DNA of 64,000 bases from Cytophagales bacterium (GTDB lineage: Bacteria > Bacteroidota > Bacteroidia > Cytophagales > JAAEPT01). This document shows positions 31,097 to 40,373 of this stretch, one piece after another (position 1 is the stretch's first letter; every line of letters begins with the position of its first letter). The notes under the pieces were generated by a model. It saw only the letters and a program-made list of their open reading frames with translations. It did no database searches and was not told where the DNA came from. Made by a program: the position numbers and the translations under genes. Location: NCBI GenBank assembly GCA_024232295.1, contig JAAEPT010000036.1, positions 1 through 64,000 on the forward strand. The letters are read 5' to 3'.

Positions 31097-31429
31097 ATGG
31101 CAAACAAAAAATATCATATAAAGACTGGCGATAACGTTAAGGTTATTGCTGGAGATGAAAAGGGAAAAACAGGTAAAGTAGTAAAAGTTGTTACTTCATC
31201 TGATAGAGCTGTAGTAGAAGGATTGAATATGGTTACTAAGCATATCAAACCAAGTGCTACAAACCCTAATGGCGGGATTGAGAAAGTAGAGGCTCCTATT
31301 CATATCAGTAATTTAAAAGTTATTGATACTACTGGTGAAGCGACAAGAACTGGTAGAAAATTGAATGATCAGGGTAAATTACAAAGATACTCTAAGAATT
31401 CAGGGGAGTTCATAGCAGACCAAAAATAA
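31097..31429 (+). CDS. rplX: 50S ribosomal protein L24 (uL24)
   Basis: L24 starts 50S assembly. The 110-residue product has a KOW motif (IKTGDNVKVIAGDEKGKTGK) and NMVTKHIKPSATNPNGGIEK. Its ATG lies 19 bp after the rplN stop, in the stretch that still carries remnants of the longer rplN end. Confidence 0.97.
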   Translation: MANKKYHIKTGDNVKVIAGDEKGKTGKVVKVVTSSDRAVVEGLNMVTKHIKPSATNPNGGIEKVEAPIHISNLKVIDTTGEATRTGRKLNDQGKLQRYSKNSGEFIADQK

Positions 31430-31445
31430 TAGAAGTAATTAAGAG

Positions 31446-32000
31446 ATGGCAAATCCAAGATTAAAAGATAAATACTTGCAAGATGTTATTCCAGCTTTAC
31501 AAGAAAAGTTTGGATACAAGTCTGTCATGCAAGTTCCTCAAATTACAAAAATTAGTATTAACCAAGGTTTGGGTAGAGCTGTAGCTGATAAGAAAGTTAT
31601 TGATATTGCAATTGACGAATTGAGTGCTATTGCAGGTCAAAAAGCTGTAGCTACTATTGCATCTAAATCTGTCTCTAACTTTAAGTTAAGAGAAGGAATG
31701 CCTATTGGTGCTAAGGTTACATTGAGAGGACAAAAGATGTATGAGTTTTTAGATCGTTTGTTGACTGTGTCTTTACCTCGTGTACGTGACTTTAGAGGAG
31801 TTTCTGAAAAGGGTTTTGACGGTCGTGGAAACTACACGTTAGGAGTAAAGGAGCAAATCATTTTCCCTGAAATTAGTATTGAGAAAGTTAGAAATATCAC
31901 AGGTATGAATATTACTTTTGTGACAACTGCTCAAACTGATGAAGAAGGACATGAGTTGTTGAAATTGTTTGGAATGCCTTTCGCTAATAAAAACAAATAA
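31446..32000 (+). CDS. rplE: 50S ribosomal protein L5 (uL5)
   Basis: L5 binds 5S rRNA and bridges to the 30S head. The 184-residue product has [20 protein letters not shown], the motif [20 protein letters not shown] and [18 protein letters not shown]. It is 16 bp after rplX and 4 bp before rpsN. Confidence 0.98.
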   Translation: MANPRLKDKYLQDVIPALQEKFGYKSVMQVPQITKISINQGLGRAVADKKVIDIAIDELSAIAGQKAVATIASKSVSNFKLREGMPIGAKVTLRGQKMYEFLDRLLTVSLPRVRDFRGVSEKGFDGRGNYTLGVKEQIIFPEISIEKVRNITGMNITFVTTAQTDEEGHELLKLFGMPFANKNK

Positions 32001-32004
32001 AGTC

Positions 32005-32274
32005 ATGGCTAGAGAAGCGATTAAAGCAAGAGAAAGAAAAAGAGAAAGATTAGTTGCTAAGTATGCTGCTAAAAGAGCTGCATTAAAAGAAGCTGGTGAC
32101 TATGAAGGTTTGGATAAATTACCAAAAAATGCTTTGCCTGTTCGTTTACATAACAGATGTAAATTGACTGGACGTCCTAAAGGATACATGAGAAAATTCG
32201 GAATTAATCGTGTAACATTTAGAGAAATGGCATCTGCAGGAAAGATTCCTGGAGTAACTAAAGCTAGTTGGTAG
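32005..32274 (+). CDS. rpsN: 30S ribosomal protein S14 (uS14), zinc-free form
   Basis: S14 is a 30S head protein. The ATG at 32005 gives 89 residues beginning [20 protein letters not shown]; an upstream in-frame codon would overlap rplE. The core [20 protein letters not shown] has a single cysteine, so this is the long zinc-free form rather than the 61-residue CXXC form. A separate promoter follows, so rpsN ends the first part of the spc cluster. Confidence 0.97.
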   Translation: MAREAIKARERKRERLVAKYAAKRAALKEAGDYEGLDKLPKNALPVRLHNRCKLTGRPKGYMRKFGINRVTFREMASAGKIPGVTKASW

Positions 32275-32294
32275 TTCATTTCGAAAACGAGTAA

Positions 32295-32347
32295 TTTTAT
32301 AATTTATAAAATTTACTTATATTTGCACCCCTCCCTAGGGGGGAGTG
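32295..32347 (+). promoter_or_regulatory. Promoter and transcript-start hairpin of the rpsH cluster
   Basis: TTTT (32295-32298), a 19 nt spacer and TATATTTG (32318-32325) form a good promoter. Directly after it, 32326-32335 and 32338-32347 form a very GC-rich inverted repeat (CACCCCTCCC with GGGGGGAGTG, one mismatch), striking in this AT-rich genome. The transcript would start within it. The rest of the leader is about 33 nt to rpsH. Confidence 0.75.
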
Positions 32348-32379
32348 TTTTGTATTACACATTAAGAAAGTAAAAAAAG

Positions 32380-32778
32380 ATGGTAACAGATCCTATAGCG
32401 GATTATTTGACTCGTGTTCGTAACGCGATTAAAGCAAATCATCGAGTTGTTACAATTCCTGCTTCAAACATAAAAAAAGAAATAACTAAAGTTTTATTTG
32501 ACAAAGGTTATATTCAAAATTATAAATTTGAAGAGGATTCTGTACAGGGGACTATTAAGATTGCTTTAAAATATAATCCTGTAAGTAAGGAGCCTGCTAT
32601 CTTACACTTAGAACGTGTGAGTAAGCCGGGTTTAAGAAAATATACACAAGCAGAAGGAGTTCCACGTGTATTGAACGGGTTAGGTATAGCTATTTTGTCA
32701 ACTTCTAAAGGAGTTATTACTGACAAAGAGGCTAAGAACTTAAACGTAGGTGGAGAGGTGTTGTGTTATGTTTACTAA
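32380..32778 (+). CDS. rpsH: 30S ribosomal protein S8 (uS8)
   Basis: S8 is a primary 16S rRNA binder and in enterobacteria the repressor of the spc operon. The 132-residue product has [29 protein letters not shown], and [19 protein letters not shown]. As the first gene after a structured leader it is well placed to control its own transcript, but no S8 site was proven. Confidence 0.98.
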   Translation: MVTDPIADYLTRVRNAIKANHRVVTIPASNIKKEITKVLFDKGYIQNYKFEEDSVQGTIKIALKYNPVSKEPAILHLERVSKPGLRKYTQAEGVPRVLNGLGIAILSTSKGVITDKEAKNLNVGGEVLCYVY

Positions 32779-32794
32779 TTAAGAAACTGAGAGA

Positions 32795-33346
32795 ATGTCA
32801 AGAATAGGAAAAAAACCAATTAGTTTACCACAAGGTGTTGATGTTCAGATTGCAGGATCTAATCTTGTAACTGTGAAAGGACCTAAGGGAGAATTGTCTC
32901 AGCAAGTAGATGCTGATTTGGGTGTTTCTCTTGAGGAAGGGGTTTTATCAATTTCTCGTCCTACTGATCAAAAAAGACATAAAGCTGCTCACGGATTGTA
33001 TAGATCTTTGTTGAGTAATATGATTCAAGGAGTAGTAGAAGGCTATAAGTTGGAGTTACAATTAGTTGGTGTTGGTTACAGAGCTGTATCAACTAATAAT
33101 GTTTTAGAATTAAACTTGGGTTATTCTCACCCAATATTCTTCCAATTACCTGCTGAAGTAAAAGCTACTGCTAATCAAGAAAAAGGTAAAGATCCAATTA
33201 TTGTTTTAGAATCTGTTGATAAACAATTGATTGGACAGGTTGCAGCTAAAATTCGTTCATTGAGAAAAATTGAGCCATACAAAGGTAAAGGTATCAGATT
33301 TGTTGGTGAGGAGATTAGAAGAAAAGCTGGTAAAACTGGAAAATAA
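32795..33346 (+). CDS. rplF: 50S ribosomal protein L6 (uL6)
   Basis: L6 lies near the factor-binding site. The 183-residue product has SRIGKKPISLPQGVDVQIAG and the signature EPYKGKGIRFVGEEIRRKAG close to the end. It is 16 bp after rpsH and 6 bp before rplR. Confidence 0.98.
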   Translation: MSRIGKKPISLPQGVDVQIAGSNLVTVKGPKGELSQQVDADLGVSLEEGVLSISRPTDQKRHKAAHGLYRSLLSNMIQGVVEGYKLELQLVGVGYRAVSTNNVLELNLGYSHPIFFQLPAEVKATANQEKGKDPIIVLESVDKQLIGQVAAKIRSLRKIEPYKGKGIRFVGEEIRRKAGKTGK

Positions 33347-33352
33347 GGTAAG

Positions 33353-33703
33353 ATGGCTACTAAAAAAGATTTAAGAAGATTAAGAATAAAAAGGTCGATC
33401 AGGAGTAAGGTTTCTGGTACTGCTACGACTCCAAGGCTATCTGTTTTTAGAAGCAACAAGTCTATCTATGCTCAATTAATTGATGATGTTAATGGGGTGA
33501 CGTTAGCTAGTATCGCTTCTTCTAAGGTAGTAACTGAAAAAGTAAATAAAACTGACGCTTCTCGTGCTACGGGTTCTGCAATGGCAAAAGCTGCTATTGA
33601 AAAAGGAATCCAAGAGGTAGTATTTGATCGTAACGGGTACCTTTATCACGGTAGAGTGAAAGCTTTTGCTGAAGGTGCTAGAGAGGCTGGTCTTAAATTT
33701 TAA
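33353..33703 (+). CDS. rplR: 50S ribosomal protein L18 (uL18)
   Basis: L18 brings 5S rRNA to the large subunit. The 116-residue product has [38 protein letters not shown], and [20 protein letters not shown]. It is 6 bp from both neighbours. Confidence 0.98.
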   Translation: MATKKDLRRLRIKRSIRSKVSGTATTPRLSVFRSNKSIYAQLIDDVNGVTLASIASSKVVTEKVNKTDASRATGSAMAKAAIEKGIQEVVFDRNGYLYHGRVKAFAEGAREAGLKF

Positions 33704-33709
33704 TCAACT

Positions 33710-34228
33710 ATGAGTCAAGCAAACGTAAAAAAAATAAAATCAGGAGATCTTGATTTGCAAGAAAAAGTTGTAGCAATTAAACGTGTTGCAAAAGTTGTAA
33801 AAGGAGGTAGAAGATTTAGTTTCTCAGCTGTAGTAGTAGTTGGTGATGGAAATGGTACTGTTGGGTATGGATTAGGAAAAGCTAATGAAGTAACTGATGC
33901 TATTACAAAAGGAATTGATGATGCTAAGAAAAACTTAGTTAAAGTTCCTGTATTAAAAGGTACTGTTCCTCATAGAATGTTAGGTAAGTATGGTGGTGGT
34001 AGAGTTTTACTACAGCCAGCTGCTGATGGTACTGGGGTAATCGCTGGTGGAGCAATGAGAGCTGTTTTAGATAGTGCTGGTGTTAAGAATGTGTTAGCAA
34101 AATCTCAAGGTTCTTCTAATCCTCACAATGTTGTGAAGGCTACTTTTGATGCCTTGTTAAATATGCGTGATCCTTATGCTGTTGCAAAACAAAGAGGCGT
34201 ATCTTTAGATAAAGTATTTAACGGATAG
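33710..34228 (+). CDS. rpsE: 30S ribosomal protein S5 (uS5)
   Basis: S5 lies at the mRNA entry and affects decoding accuracy. The 172-residue product has the double-stranded RNA-binding fold with [20 protein letters not shown], then [17 protein letters not shown], and the second domain with [20 protein letters not shown]. It is followed by rpmD after 4 bp. Confidence 0.98.
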   Translation: MSQANVKKIKSGDLDLQEKVVAIKRVAKVVKGGRRFSFSAVVVVGDGNGTVGYGLGKANEVTDAITKGIDDAKKNLVKVPVLKGTVPHRMLGKYGGGRVLLQPAADGTGVIAGGAMRAVLDSAGVKNVLAKSQGSSNPHNVVKATFDALLNMRDPYAVAKQRGVSLDKVFNG

Positions 34229-34232
34229 AATT

Positions 34233-34412
34233 ATGTCAAAGGTTAAAGTAACCCAAGTAAGAAGTTTAATTAAGCGTCCAAAAAATCAACGCTTAACAAT
34301 TGAAGCTTTGGGATTAGGAAAGATTAATCGTTCTGTTGAGGTAGAGTTAAATCCTGCAACTCAAGGAATGATTAATAAAGTAAGTCATTTAGTAAAAGTA
34401 ACGGAAATATAA
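34233..34412 (+). CDS. rpmD: 50S ribosomal protein L30 (uL30)
   Basis: The short frame from ATG 34233 to TAA 34410 encodes 59 residues: [20 protein letters not shown] followed by [20 protein letters not shown] and a C-terminal helix ending VKVTEI. This is the single-domain bacterial L30 with its R/K-rich start and the LGLGKIN motif. It lies between rpsE and rplO with 4 and 2 bp gaps, its conserved place. Confidence 0.96.
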   Translation: MSKVKVTQVRSLIKRPKNQRLTIEALGLGKINRSVEVELNPATQGMINKVSHLVKVTEI

Positions 34413-34414
34413 TT

Positions 34415-34861
34415 ATGAACTTAAGTGAATTAAAGCCTGCTTTAGGTTCAGTAAAAAGCCGTAAAAGAATCGGTAGAGGTCAAGGTTCTGGTAGAGGAGG
34501 AACTAGTACAAGAGGACATAAAGGAGCTAAATCAAGATCAGGTTATTCTCGTAAGGCTGGTTTTGAGGGAGGTCAAATGCCTCTTTATAGACGTTTACCA
34601 AAATTTGGTTTCAAGCCTCTTAATAAAATTACTTATCAAGTAATTAATCTTGAAGCCTTACAACAGCTTGCTGATAAAACAAATGCTGATGTGATTTCAG
34701 TAGATGTTTTAGTAGCAAATGGTTTGGCTTCTAAGAATGATAAAGTTAAGGTATTAGGACAAGGTGAGTTGACAAAAGGTTTAGAGGTTTCTGCTCATGC
34801 TTTTTCTAAGTCTGCTGTTGAAGCAATCGAAAAAGTAGGAGGAAAAGTAAACACTTTATAA
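34415..34861 (+). CDS. rplO: 50S ribosomal protein L15 (uL15)
   Basis: L15 is a late 50S assembly protein with a long extended N-terminus. The 148-residue product has LKPALGSVKSRKRIGRGQGS, the Gly/Arg-rich stretch GRGGTSTRGHKGAKSRSGYS, and FEGGQMPLYRRLPKFGF. It is 1 bp before secY, with which it is always paired. Confidence 0.98.
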   Translation: MNLSELKPALGSVKSRKRIGRGQGSGRGGTSTRGHKGAKSRSGYSRKAGFEGGQMPLYRRLPKFGFKPLNKITYQVINLEALQQLADKTNADVISVDVLVANGLASKNDKVKVLGQGELTKGLEVSAHAFSKSAVEAIEKVGGKVNTL

Positions 34862-34862
34862 G

Positions 34863-36170
34863 ATGATATCTACTATTAAGGACATTTTTGAAATTGAGGA
34901 ACTCAAGACGAGGATTCAAAATACTATTTTGTTTTTGGTGATCTTTCGCTTGGGTACTCATATTTTATTGCCAGGTTTGGACTATGATATAATTGCAGCT
35001 TCTCAAGGAAACGCACAAGGAGTCTTAGGATTCATTGATAATTTCTTAGGTGGTGCTTTTAGTAATAAGTCCATTTTTGGTTTAGGGATTATGCCATATA
35101 TTTCTGCTTCTATTGTATTGCAATTGATGCAGGTGGCTGTTCCATATTTTCAAAGGTTGCAAAAAGAAGGTGAGTCTGGACGTAAAAAAATTACACAAAT
35201 CACAAGAGTATTAACTATTGCTATTTGTGCTGTTCAGTCTTTTGGTTTCTTAGCAACAATTGATGCAAATGCTATTATTATCAATCCTGTTATGTTTAAG
35301 GTAACATCTATTTTGATTCTAATTTCAGGTACAATGTTTTGTATGTGGTTAGGTGAAAAAATTACAGAAAAGGGTATTGGTAATGGTGTCTCAATGCTTA
35401 TTATGATTGGAATTATTTCTCGTCTTCCAAGTTCTATTGCTGCTGAATTTGTAAGTAGAGATGTGTACTTATTCATTGTTATTGAATTAGTAGTATTCTT
35501 TGTAATTGTAATGGGTGTTGTTATGTTGACACAAGCTACTCGTAGAATTCCTATTAGTTATGCAAAGCAAATTGTTGATGGAAAGGTTTATGGCGGACAA
35601 CGTCAATATGTTCCATTAAAAGTTAATGCAGCAGGAGTTATGCCTATTATCTTTGCTCAAGCTTTGATGTTTTTACCTGCAATGTTAGCAAATATTTGGG
35701 AAAAAGATAGTGATTTAGCTTCTTCAATTGGAAAGACATTTTCAAATCCTTTTTCTTGGCAATATAGTCTATTGTTTGCTCTATTAATTATTGTCTTCAC
35801 GTTCTTTTATACAGCAATTACGATTAATCCTAATCAGATTGCAGATGATTTAAAAAGATCAGGAGGTTTTGTACCTGGCGTTAAACCTGGTGAGCAAACG
35901 GCTGAGTATATTGATGCAGTATTATCCAAGATAACATTGCCAGGTGCTGTTTTTATTGCTATTGTAGCTATTTTACCCGCATTTGCAAACTTAGCAAATG
36001 TTTCTTCTGGATTTGCTCAATTTTATGGAGGTACTTCCTTATTAATCATGGTGGGTGTAGTATTAGATACTATTCAACAAATTAATAGTTACCTTTTAAT
36101 GAGAGAGTATGATGGAATGATGAAATCTGGTAAGTTGAAAGATAGAGGAGGAAATATTTCTGTAGCTTAA
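34863..36170 (+). CDS. secY: Preprotein translocase subunit SecY
   Basis: SecY is the protein-conducting channel of the inner membrane. The 435-residue product shows the ten membrane helices of the family, the plug region after helix 1 (GFIDNFLGGAFSNKSIFGLG), ITEKGIGNGVSMLI, and the cytoplasmic loops RRIPISYAKQIVDGKVYGGQ and SGGFVPGVKPGEQTAEYID. The stop codon shares its last base with the map start codon. SecE is encoded at 10729. Confidence 0.98.
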   Translation: MISTIKDIFEIEELKTRIQNTILFLVIFRLGTHILLPGLDYDIIAASQGNAQGVLGFIDNFLGGAFSNKSIFGLGIMPYISASIVLQLMQVAVPYFQRLQKEGESGRKKITQITRVLTIAICAVQSFGFLATIDANAIIINPVMFKVTSILILISGTMFCMWLGEKITEKGIGNGVSMLIMIGIISRLPSSIAAEFVSRDVYLFIVIELVVFFVIVMGVVMLTQATRRIPISYAKQIVDGKVYGGQRQYVPLKVNAAGVMPIIFAQALMFLPAMLANIWEKDSDLASSIGKTFSNPFSWQYSLLFALLIIVFTFFYTAITINPNQIADDLKRSGGFVPGVKPGEQTAEYIDAVLSKITLPGAVFIAIVAILPAFANLANVSSGFAQFYGGTSLLIMVGVVLDTIQQINSYLLMREYDGMMKSGKLKDRGGNISVA

Positions 36171-36952
36171 TGATTGTCTATAAAACACCAGAGGAAATTG
36201 AACTCATTCGAGAGAGTGGAGTGATTTTAGGAAAAGCACATGCAGAAGTTGCAAAACTAATTGAACCTGGTATCACTACATTAGAATTAGATAAGGTAGC
36301 TGAGGAATATATTCGTGATAATGGAGGAACTCCCTCATTTAAAGGTTATCAAGGTTTTCCGGGTACCTTATGTGTTTCACCAAATGAACAGGTTGTTCAT
36401 GGTATCCCTAATAATGTGGTATTGAAGGAAGGTGATGTTCTTTCTGTTGATTGTGGTGTGTTTTATAAGGGATTTCATAGTGATAGTGCTTATACTTATG
36501 AAGTTGGAGAGGTAGCTCCAGAAGTAAGGGCATTGCTTCAAGCAACAAAAGAGTCTCTTTACAAAGGGATTGAATCTGCTAAAGAAGGAATGCGTTTAGG
36601 TGATATTGGAGCAGCTATTCAAAATTATACTGAAGATCTAGGTTATTCAGTAGTTAGAGAATTGGTTGGACATGGTGTAGGGAAAAATCTACATGAAGAA
36701 CCTCAAGTTCCTAACTATGGTAAAAGAGGAAGAGGAAAGAGATTGGAAGAAGGGATGGTTCTTGCTATTGAGCCAATGATTAATTTAGGAAAACGTTTTA
36801 TTGTTCATGGAAATGATGGATGGACAATTACAACGCAAGATTCAGCATTTTCTGCTCATTTTGAGCATACAGTTGCCGTTGCTAAAGGCAAAGCTGACAT
36901 TTTGACAACATTTGAGTATATAGAGCAAGAATTAAAAAAGAAAAATGGCTAA
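36170..36952 (+). CDS. map: Type I methionine aminopeptidase
   Basis: The enzyme removes the initiator methionine from new proteins. The 260-residue product has the five metal ligands in context: [17 protein letters not shown] (two Asp), [18 protein letters not shown] (His), AIEPMINLG (Glu) and [10 protein letters not shown] (Glu). Its ATG overlaps the secY stop by one base and its end overlaps infA by 8 bp, so translation is coupled. Confidence 0.98.
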   Translation: MIVYKTPEEIELIRESGVILGKAHAEVAKLIEPGITTLELDKVAEEYIRDNGGTPSFKGYQGFPGTLCVSPNEQVVHGIPNNVVLKEGDVLSVDCGVFYKGFHSDSAYTYEVGEVAPEVRALLQATKESLYKGIESAKEGMRLGDIGAAIQNYTEDLGYSVVRELVGHGVGKNLHEEPQVPNYGKRGRGKRLEEGMVLAIEPMINLGKRFIVHGNDGWTITTQDSAFSAHFEHTVAVAKGKADILTTFEYIEQELKKKNG

Positions 36953-37163
36953 ACAAGCATCAATAGAGCAAGATGGAGTAATTACAGAGGCATTGTCTAA
37001 CGCTATGTTCAGAGTTGAGCTAGGTAATGGACATGAAGTAATTGCTCATATTTCTGGTAAAATGAGAATGCATTATATTAAAATTTTACCAGGTGATAAG
37101 GTTAAATTAGAAATGTCACCTTATGATTTAACTAAAGGACGAATTGTATATCGATATAAATAA
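36945..37163 (+). CDS. infA: Translation initiation factor IF-1
   Basis: IF-1 binds the 30S A site during initiation. The 72-residue OB-fold product has the typical [20 protein letters not shown] and [19 protein letters not shown]. Its start lies inside the last codons of map. In this phylum initiation does not rely on Shine-Dalgarno pairing. Confidence 0.98.
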   Translation: MAKQASIEQDGVITEALSNAMFRVELGNGHEVIAHISGKMRMHYIKILPGDKVKLEMSPYDLTKGRIVYRYK

Positions 37164-37169
37164 AGGATT

Positions 37170-37286
37170 ATGAAAGTTAGAGCATCTGTAAAAAAACGTA
37201 GTGCAGACTGTAAAATCGTAAGAAGAAAAGGAAAGGTTTACGTTATTAACAAAAAGAATCCTCGTTTTAAGCAAAGACAAGGATAA
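37170..37286 (+). CDS. rpmJ: 50S ribosomal protein L36 (bL36), zinc-free form
   Basis: The 38-residue product reads [20 protein letters not shown] and then ends NPRFKQRQG, the family ending. The canonical zinc ligands (C-X2-C and a later C and H) are reduced to a single cysteine, so this is a zinc-free version. It lies between infA and rpsM at its conserved place. Confidence 0.96.
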   Translation: MKVRASVKKRSADCKIVRRKGKVYVINKKNPRFKQRQG

Positions 37287-37309
37287 TATTTATTCTTTAA
37301 TTTAAGATT

Positions 37310-37678
37310 ATGGCTAGAATTGCAGGAGTTGATATTCCAAACAATAAAAGAGGCGAAATTGCTCTTACATATATCTACGGAATTGGACGTAGCGTTGCTA
37401 TTGATATTTTAGTAAAAGCTAATGTAGATAAGAATAAAAAAGTTGCTGAATGGACTGAAGAAGAGTCTGTAGCAATTCGTAATGTGATCAGTGCTGACTA
37501 CAAAGTAGAAGGTGTGTTGAAATCAGAGATTCAGTTAAACATCAAACGTTTGATGGATATTGGTTCTTACAGAGGATTAAGACACCGTAAAGGCTTGCCT
37601 GTTAGAGGACAAAGAACGAAGAACAACTGTCGTACAAGAAAAGGTAAGCGTAAGACTATTGCGAATAAGAAAAAATAA
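37310..37678 (+). CDS. rpsM: 30S ribosomal protein S13 (uS13)
   Basis: S13 is a head protein contacting P-site tRNA and L5. The 122-residue product has [27 protein letters not shown], and the C-terminal [20 protein letters not shown]. It starts the alpha-type part of the cluster (rpsM, rpsK, rpsD, rpoA, rplQ). Confidence 0.98.
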   Translation: MARIAGVDIPNNKRGEIALTYIYGIGRSVAIDILVKANVDKNKKVAEWTEEESVAIRNVISADYKVEGVLKSEIQLNIKRLMDIGSYRGLRHRKGLPVRGQRTKNNCRTRKGKRKTIANKKK

Positions 37679-37702
37679 GAGTAGGTAGTAAAGTATTTAA
37701 AA

Positions 37703-38089
37703 ATGGCGCAGAAAAAATCTGACAAAAATAGAAAAGTTGTTGTCGAGGCAGTAGGTCAAGCACACATTAAAGCTACATTTAACAATATTATTATCTCTAT
37801 GACAAACAATCAGGGACAAGTTATTTCTTGGTCTTCTGCAGGAAAAATGGGATTTAAGGGGTCTAAGAAAAACACTCCTTATGCTGCTCAAACTGCTGCA
37901 ACTGATTGTGCAAAAAAGGCTGCTGAATTAGGCTTACAAAAAGTGGAGGTATTTGTTAAGGGACCTGGAGCAGGTAGAGAATCTGCTATCAGAACAATCC
38001 AAAACTGTGGTATTACAGTAACGGCAATTAAGGATGTAACTCCTATCCCTCATAACGGATGTAGACCTCCAAAAAGAAGAAGAGTCTAA
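37703..38089 (+). CDS. rpsK: 30S ribosomal protein S11 (uS11)
   Basis: S11 lies on the platform near the E-site mRNA. The 128-residue product has [40 protein letters not shown], and [15 protein letters not shown], all standard. It is 24 bp from rpsM and 39 bp from rpsD. Confidence 0.98.
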   Translation: MAQKKSDKNRKVVVEAVGQAHIKATFNNIIISMTNNQGQVISWSSAGKMGFKGSKKNTPYAAQTAATDCAKKAAELGLQKVEVFVKGPGAGRESAIRTIQNCGITVTAIKDVTPIPHNGCRPPKRRRV

Positions 38090-38128
38090 TTTTAGGTTTA
38101 GTATTATAATATAGAGTTCGATATAATT

Positions 38129-38731
38129 ATGGCAAGATATACAGGTCCTAAGTCGAAAATTGCAAGAAGATTTAATGATCCTATTTTAGGAGCATCAAAA
38201 GCTTTGGCTAAAAAAGCTTACCCTCCTGGACAACATGGAAGAGGTAGAAGAAGAAAGCAGTCTGAATATGCTGTGCAGTTAATGGCTAAGCAAAAAGCTA
38301 AATATACATATGGTGTTTTAGAGAGACAATTCTCTAACTTATTCAAAAAAGCAGCTCGTCAATCAGGTATTACTGGTGAGAACTTATTGAAATTGTTAGA
38401 AGCTCGTTTGGATAATGTTGTTTATCGTTTAGGATTAGCTCCTACAAGAAGAGCAGCTCGTCAATTGGTTTCTCATAGACACATTACAGTAAACGGAACA
38501 ATTGTTAACATTCCTTCTTATACATTAAAGCCAGGAGATGTTGTTGCAGTTAAAGCAAAATCTCAAAATGCTGAGGTAATTGTAAATAGCTTAGCTTCAA
38601 GATCTAACCAATATTCATGGTTGGAGTGGGATGAAACAATTTTAGCGGGTAAATTTGTAATGAACCCTGATCGTTCTGAAATTCCTGAGAATATAGAAGA
38701 ACAATTAATCGTCGAATTGTACTCTAAGTAA
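38129..38731 (+). CDS. rpsD: 30S ribosomal protein S4 (uS4)
   Basis: S4 is a primary assembly protein and in several bacteria the repressor of the alpha operon. The 200-residue product has [40 protein letters not shown] and an S4 RNA-binding domain ([20 protein letters not shown]). It is the zinc-free form, with no N-terminal CXXC. Confidence 0.98.
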   Translation: MARYTGPKSKIARRFNDPILGASKALAKKAYPPGQHGRGRRRKQSEYAVQLMAKQKAKYTYGVLERQFSNLFKKAARQSGITGENLLKLLEARLDNVVYRLGLAPTRRAARQLVSHRHITVNGTIVNIPSYTLKPGDVVAVKAKSQNAEVIVNSLASRSNQYSWLEWDETILAGKFVMNPDRSEIPENIEEQLIVELYSK

Positions 38732-38768
38732 TTAGAATTTTATCTCATTTTAAATCCTTTTATATATT

Positions 38769-39764
38769 ATGGCTATTTTAGCATTTCAGATGCCCGAAAG
38801 AGTTACCATGGAGAAGGCTGATGACTTTCATGGTCTATTCGAATTCAAACCTCTTGAAAAAGGGTATGGAATTACTATTGGTAATGCTTTAAGAAGAATT
38901 TTGTTATCTTCGTTAGAAGGTTATGCAGTGACTGGTGTGAAAATTCCTGGTGTATTGCATGAATTTTCTTCAATTGAGGGTGTAGTACAGGATGTTTCTG
39001 AGATTATCTTAAACTTGAAGCAAATTCGCTTTAAGAGAATCGCTGAGACTGTAGATGCTAAAACTAAAATTGTAGTGCCAATTAAAGGTCAGGAAACATT
39101 TAGTGGTAAAGATATTTCTGAGCATACTGATGCTTTTGAGGTTCTTAATCCTGACTTTGTAATTTGTGATGTTGATGCATCGACATCTTTAGAGGTAGAG
39201 ATTACAGTAGAGAAAGGGCGTGGTTACCTTCCTTCTGAAGAAAATAAACCAACTGATCAAGTTTTTGGATTTATTCCTATTGACTCAATATACACTCCAA
39301 TTGTAAACGTTAAATATTCTATTGAGAATACACGTGTGGAGCAAAGAACTGATTATGAAAAATTAGTTTTGGATATCAAAACTGATGGTTCTATTCATCC
39401 TGAAGATGCTTTGAAAGAAGCAGCTAATATCTTAATTAAACACTTTATGTTGTTCTCAGATCAAGAAATTTCTTTTGAGACAACTAAGGCTGATGAAGAA
39501 GATACTGTAGATGAAGAAGTACTTCATATGAGAAAACTTCTTAAGACTCAAGTATCTGAACTAGATCTTTCTGTAAGAGCTTATAACTGTTTAAAGTCTG
39601 CTAATATTAAGACTTTAGGTGAGTTAGTAGCTTTAGAGGTTTCTGATATGATGAAGTTTAGAAACTTCGGTAAGAAATCATTAGCTGAGTTGGAAGACTT
39701 AGTAGCAAGTAAAGGTTTGACTTTCGGTATGGATTTGAGTAAATATAAACTTGACGAAGAGTAA
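38769..39764 (+). CDS. rpoA: DNA-directed RNA polymerase subunit alpha
   Basis: Alpha dimerises to start RNA polymerase assembly and contacts activators and upstream DNA. The 331-residue product has the N-terminal domain ([40 protein letters not shown]) and the C-terminal domain (about 255-320: [35 protein letters not shown]). CRP-type regulators such as the one at 3426 usually touch this C-terminal domain. It is followed by rplQ after 9 bp. Confidence 0.98.
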   Translation: MAILAFQMPERVTMEKADDFHGLFEFKPLEKGYGITIGNALRRILLSSLEGYAVTGVKIPGVLHEFSSIEGVVQDVSEIILNLKQIRFKRIAETVDAKTKIVVPIKGQETFSGKDISEHTDAFEVLNPDFVICDVDASTSLEVEITVEKGRGYLPSEENKPTDQVFGFIPIDSIYTPIVNVKYSIENTRVEQRTDYEKLVLDIKTDGSIHPEDALKEAANILIKHFMLFSDQEISFETTKADEEDTVDEEVLHMRKLLKTQVSELDLSVRAYNCLKSANIKTLGELVALEVSDMMKFRNFGKKSLAELEDLVASKGLTFGMDLSKYKLDEE

Positions 39765-39773
39765 GATACTATC

Positions 39774-40274
39774 ATGAGACACGGAAAGAAATTTAATCAT
39801 TTAGGTAGAACAGCTTCTCACAGAAAAGCTATGCTATCAAATATGGCTTCTTCGTTGATTTTAAATAAAAGAATCTCAACGACAGTAGCAAAGGCTAAAG
39901 AATTACGTAAGTATGTAGAGCCATTAATTACAAAAGCGAAAAATGATACTACTCATTCTCGTAGAGTATGTTTCTCTTATCTTCAAAATAAAGATTCTAT
40001 CAAATCTTTATTTGGTGAGATTGTAGAGAAAGTAGGTGACAGACCTGGAGGATATACTCGTATCATCAAGATTGGTAATCGTCTAGGTGATAACGCAGAA
40101 ATGTGTATTATTGAGTTAGTTGACTTTAACGAATTGTTATTGGAAGCTTCTTCTTCTAAAGCAGGAAGTGCTAAGAGAACAAGAAGAGGTCGTAAGAAAG
40201 CTACTGCTGCTGCTCCACAAGCTGAAGCAGTTGAGGCTACTACTACTGAAGAAGAGACAAAAACAGAAGAATAA
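39774..40274 (+). CDS. rplQ: 50S ribosomal protein L17 (bL17) with an extended tail
   Basis: L17 lies near the tunnel exit. The first part ([20 protein letters not shown] to about residue 120) is the normal domain, including [20 protein letters not shown]. It carries a low-complexity tail of about 40 residues, first basic (KRTRRGRKK) then Ala/Thr/Glu-rich. Such tails are common in Bacteroidota. A terminator follows. Confidence 0.97.
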   Translation: MRHGKKFNHLGRTASHRKAMLSNMASSLILNKRISTTVAKAKELRKYVEPLITKAKNDTTHSRRVCFSYLQNKDSIKSLFGEIVEKVGDRPGGYTRIIKIGNRLGDNAEMCIIELVDFNELLLEASSSKAGSAKRTRRGRKKATAAAPQAEAVEATTTEEETKTEE

Positions 40275-40308
40275 GACATGTATTCTGTTGTTAAATATTA
40301 AAAAGTAT

Positions 40309-40346
40309 AAAAAGGATTGGGCTTTCGCTCAATCCTTTTTATTTTT
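40309..40346 (+). terminator. Terminator after rplQ
   Basis: Arms 40309-40322 and 40327-40340 form a 14 bp stem with one G-T pair around a TTTC loop, followed by ATTTTT. It ends the ribosomal protein region and overlaps the candidate carA promoter. Confidence 0.93.
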
Positions 40347-40347
40347 G
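40317..40347 (+). promoter_or_regulatory. Candidate carA promoter inside the rplQ terminator
   Basis: TTGG (40317-40320), a 19 nt spacer and TATTTTTG (40340-40347) resemble the Bacteroidota promoter; the minus-7 match is exact. The T tail of the terminator is part of the minus-7 element. The carA start is 27 bp further. Confidence 0.5.
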
Positions 40348-40373
40348 TAGAGTTTAAATTAAATTAATTGTTG

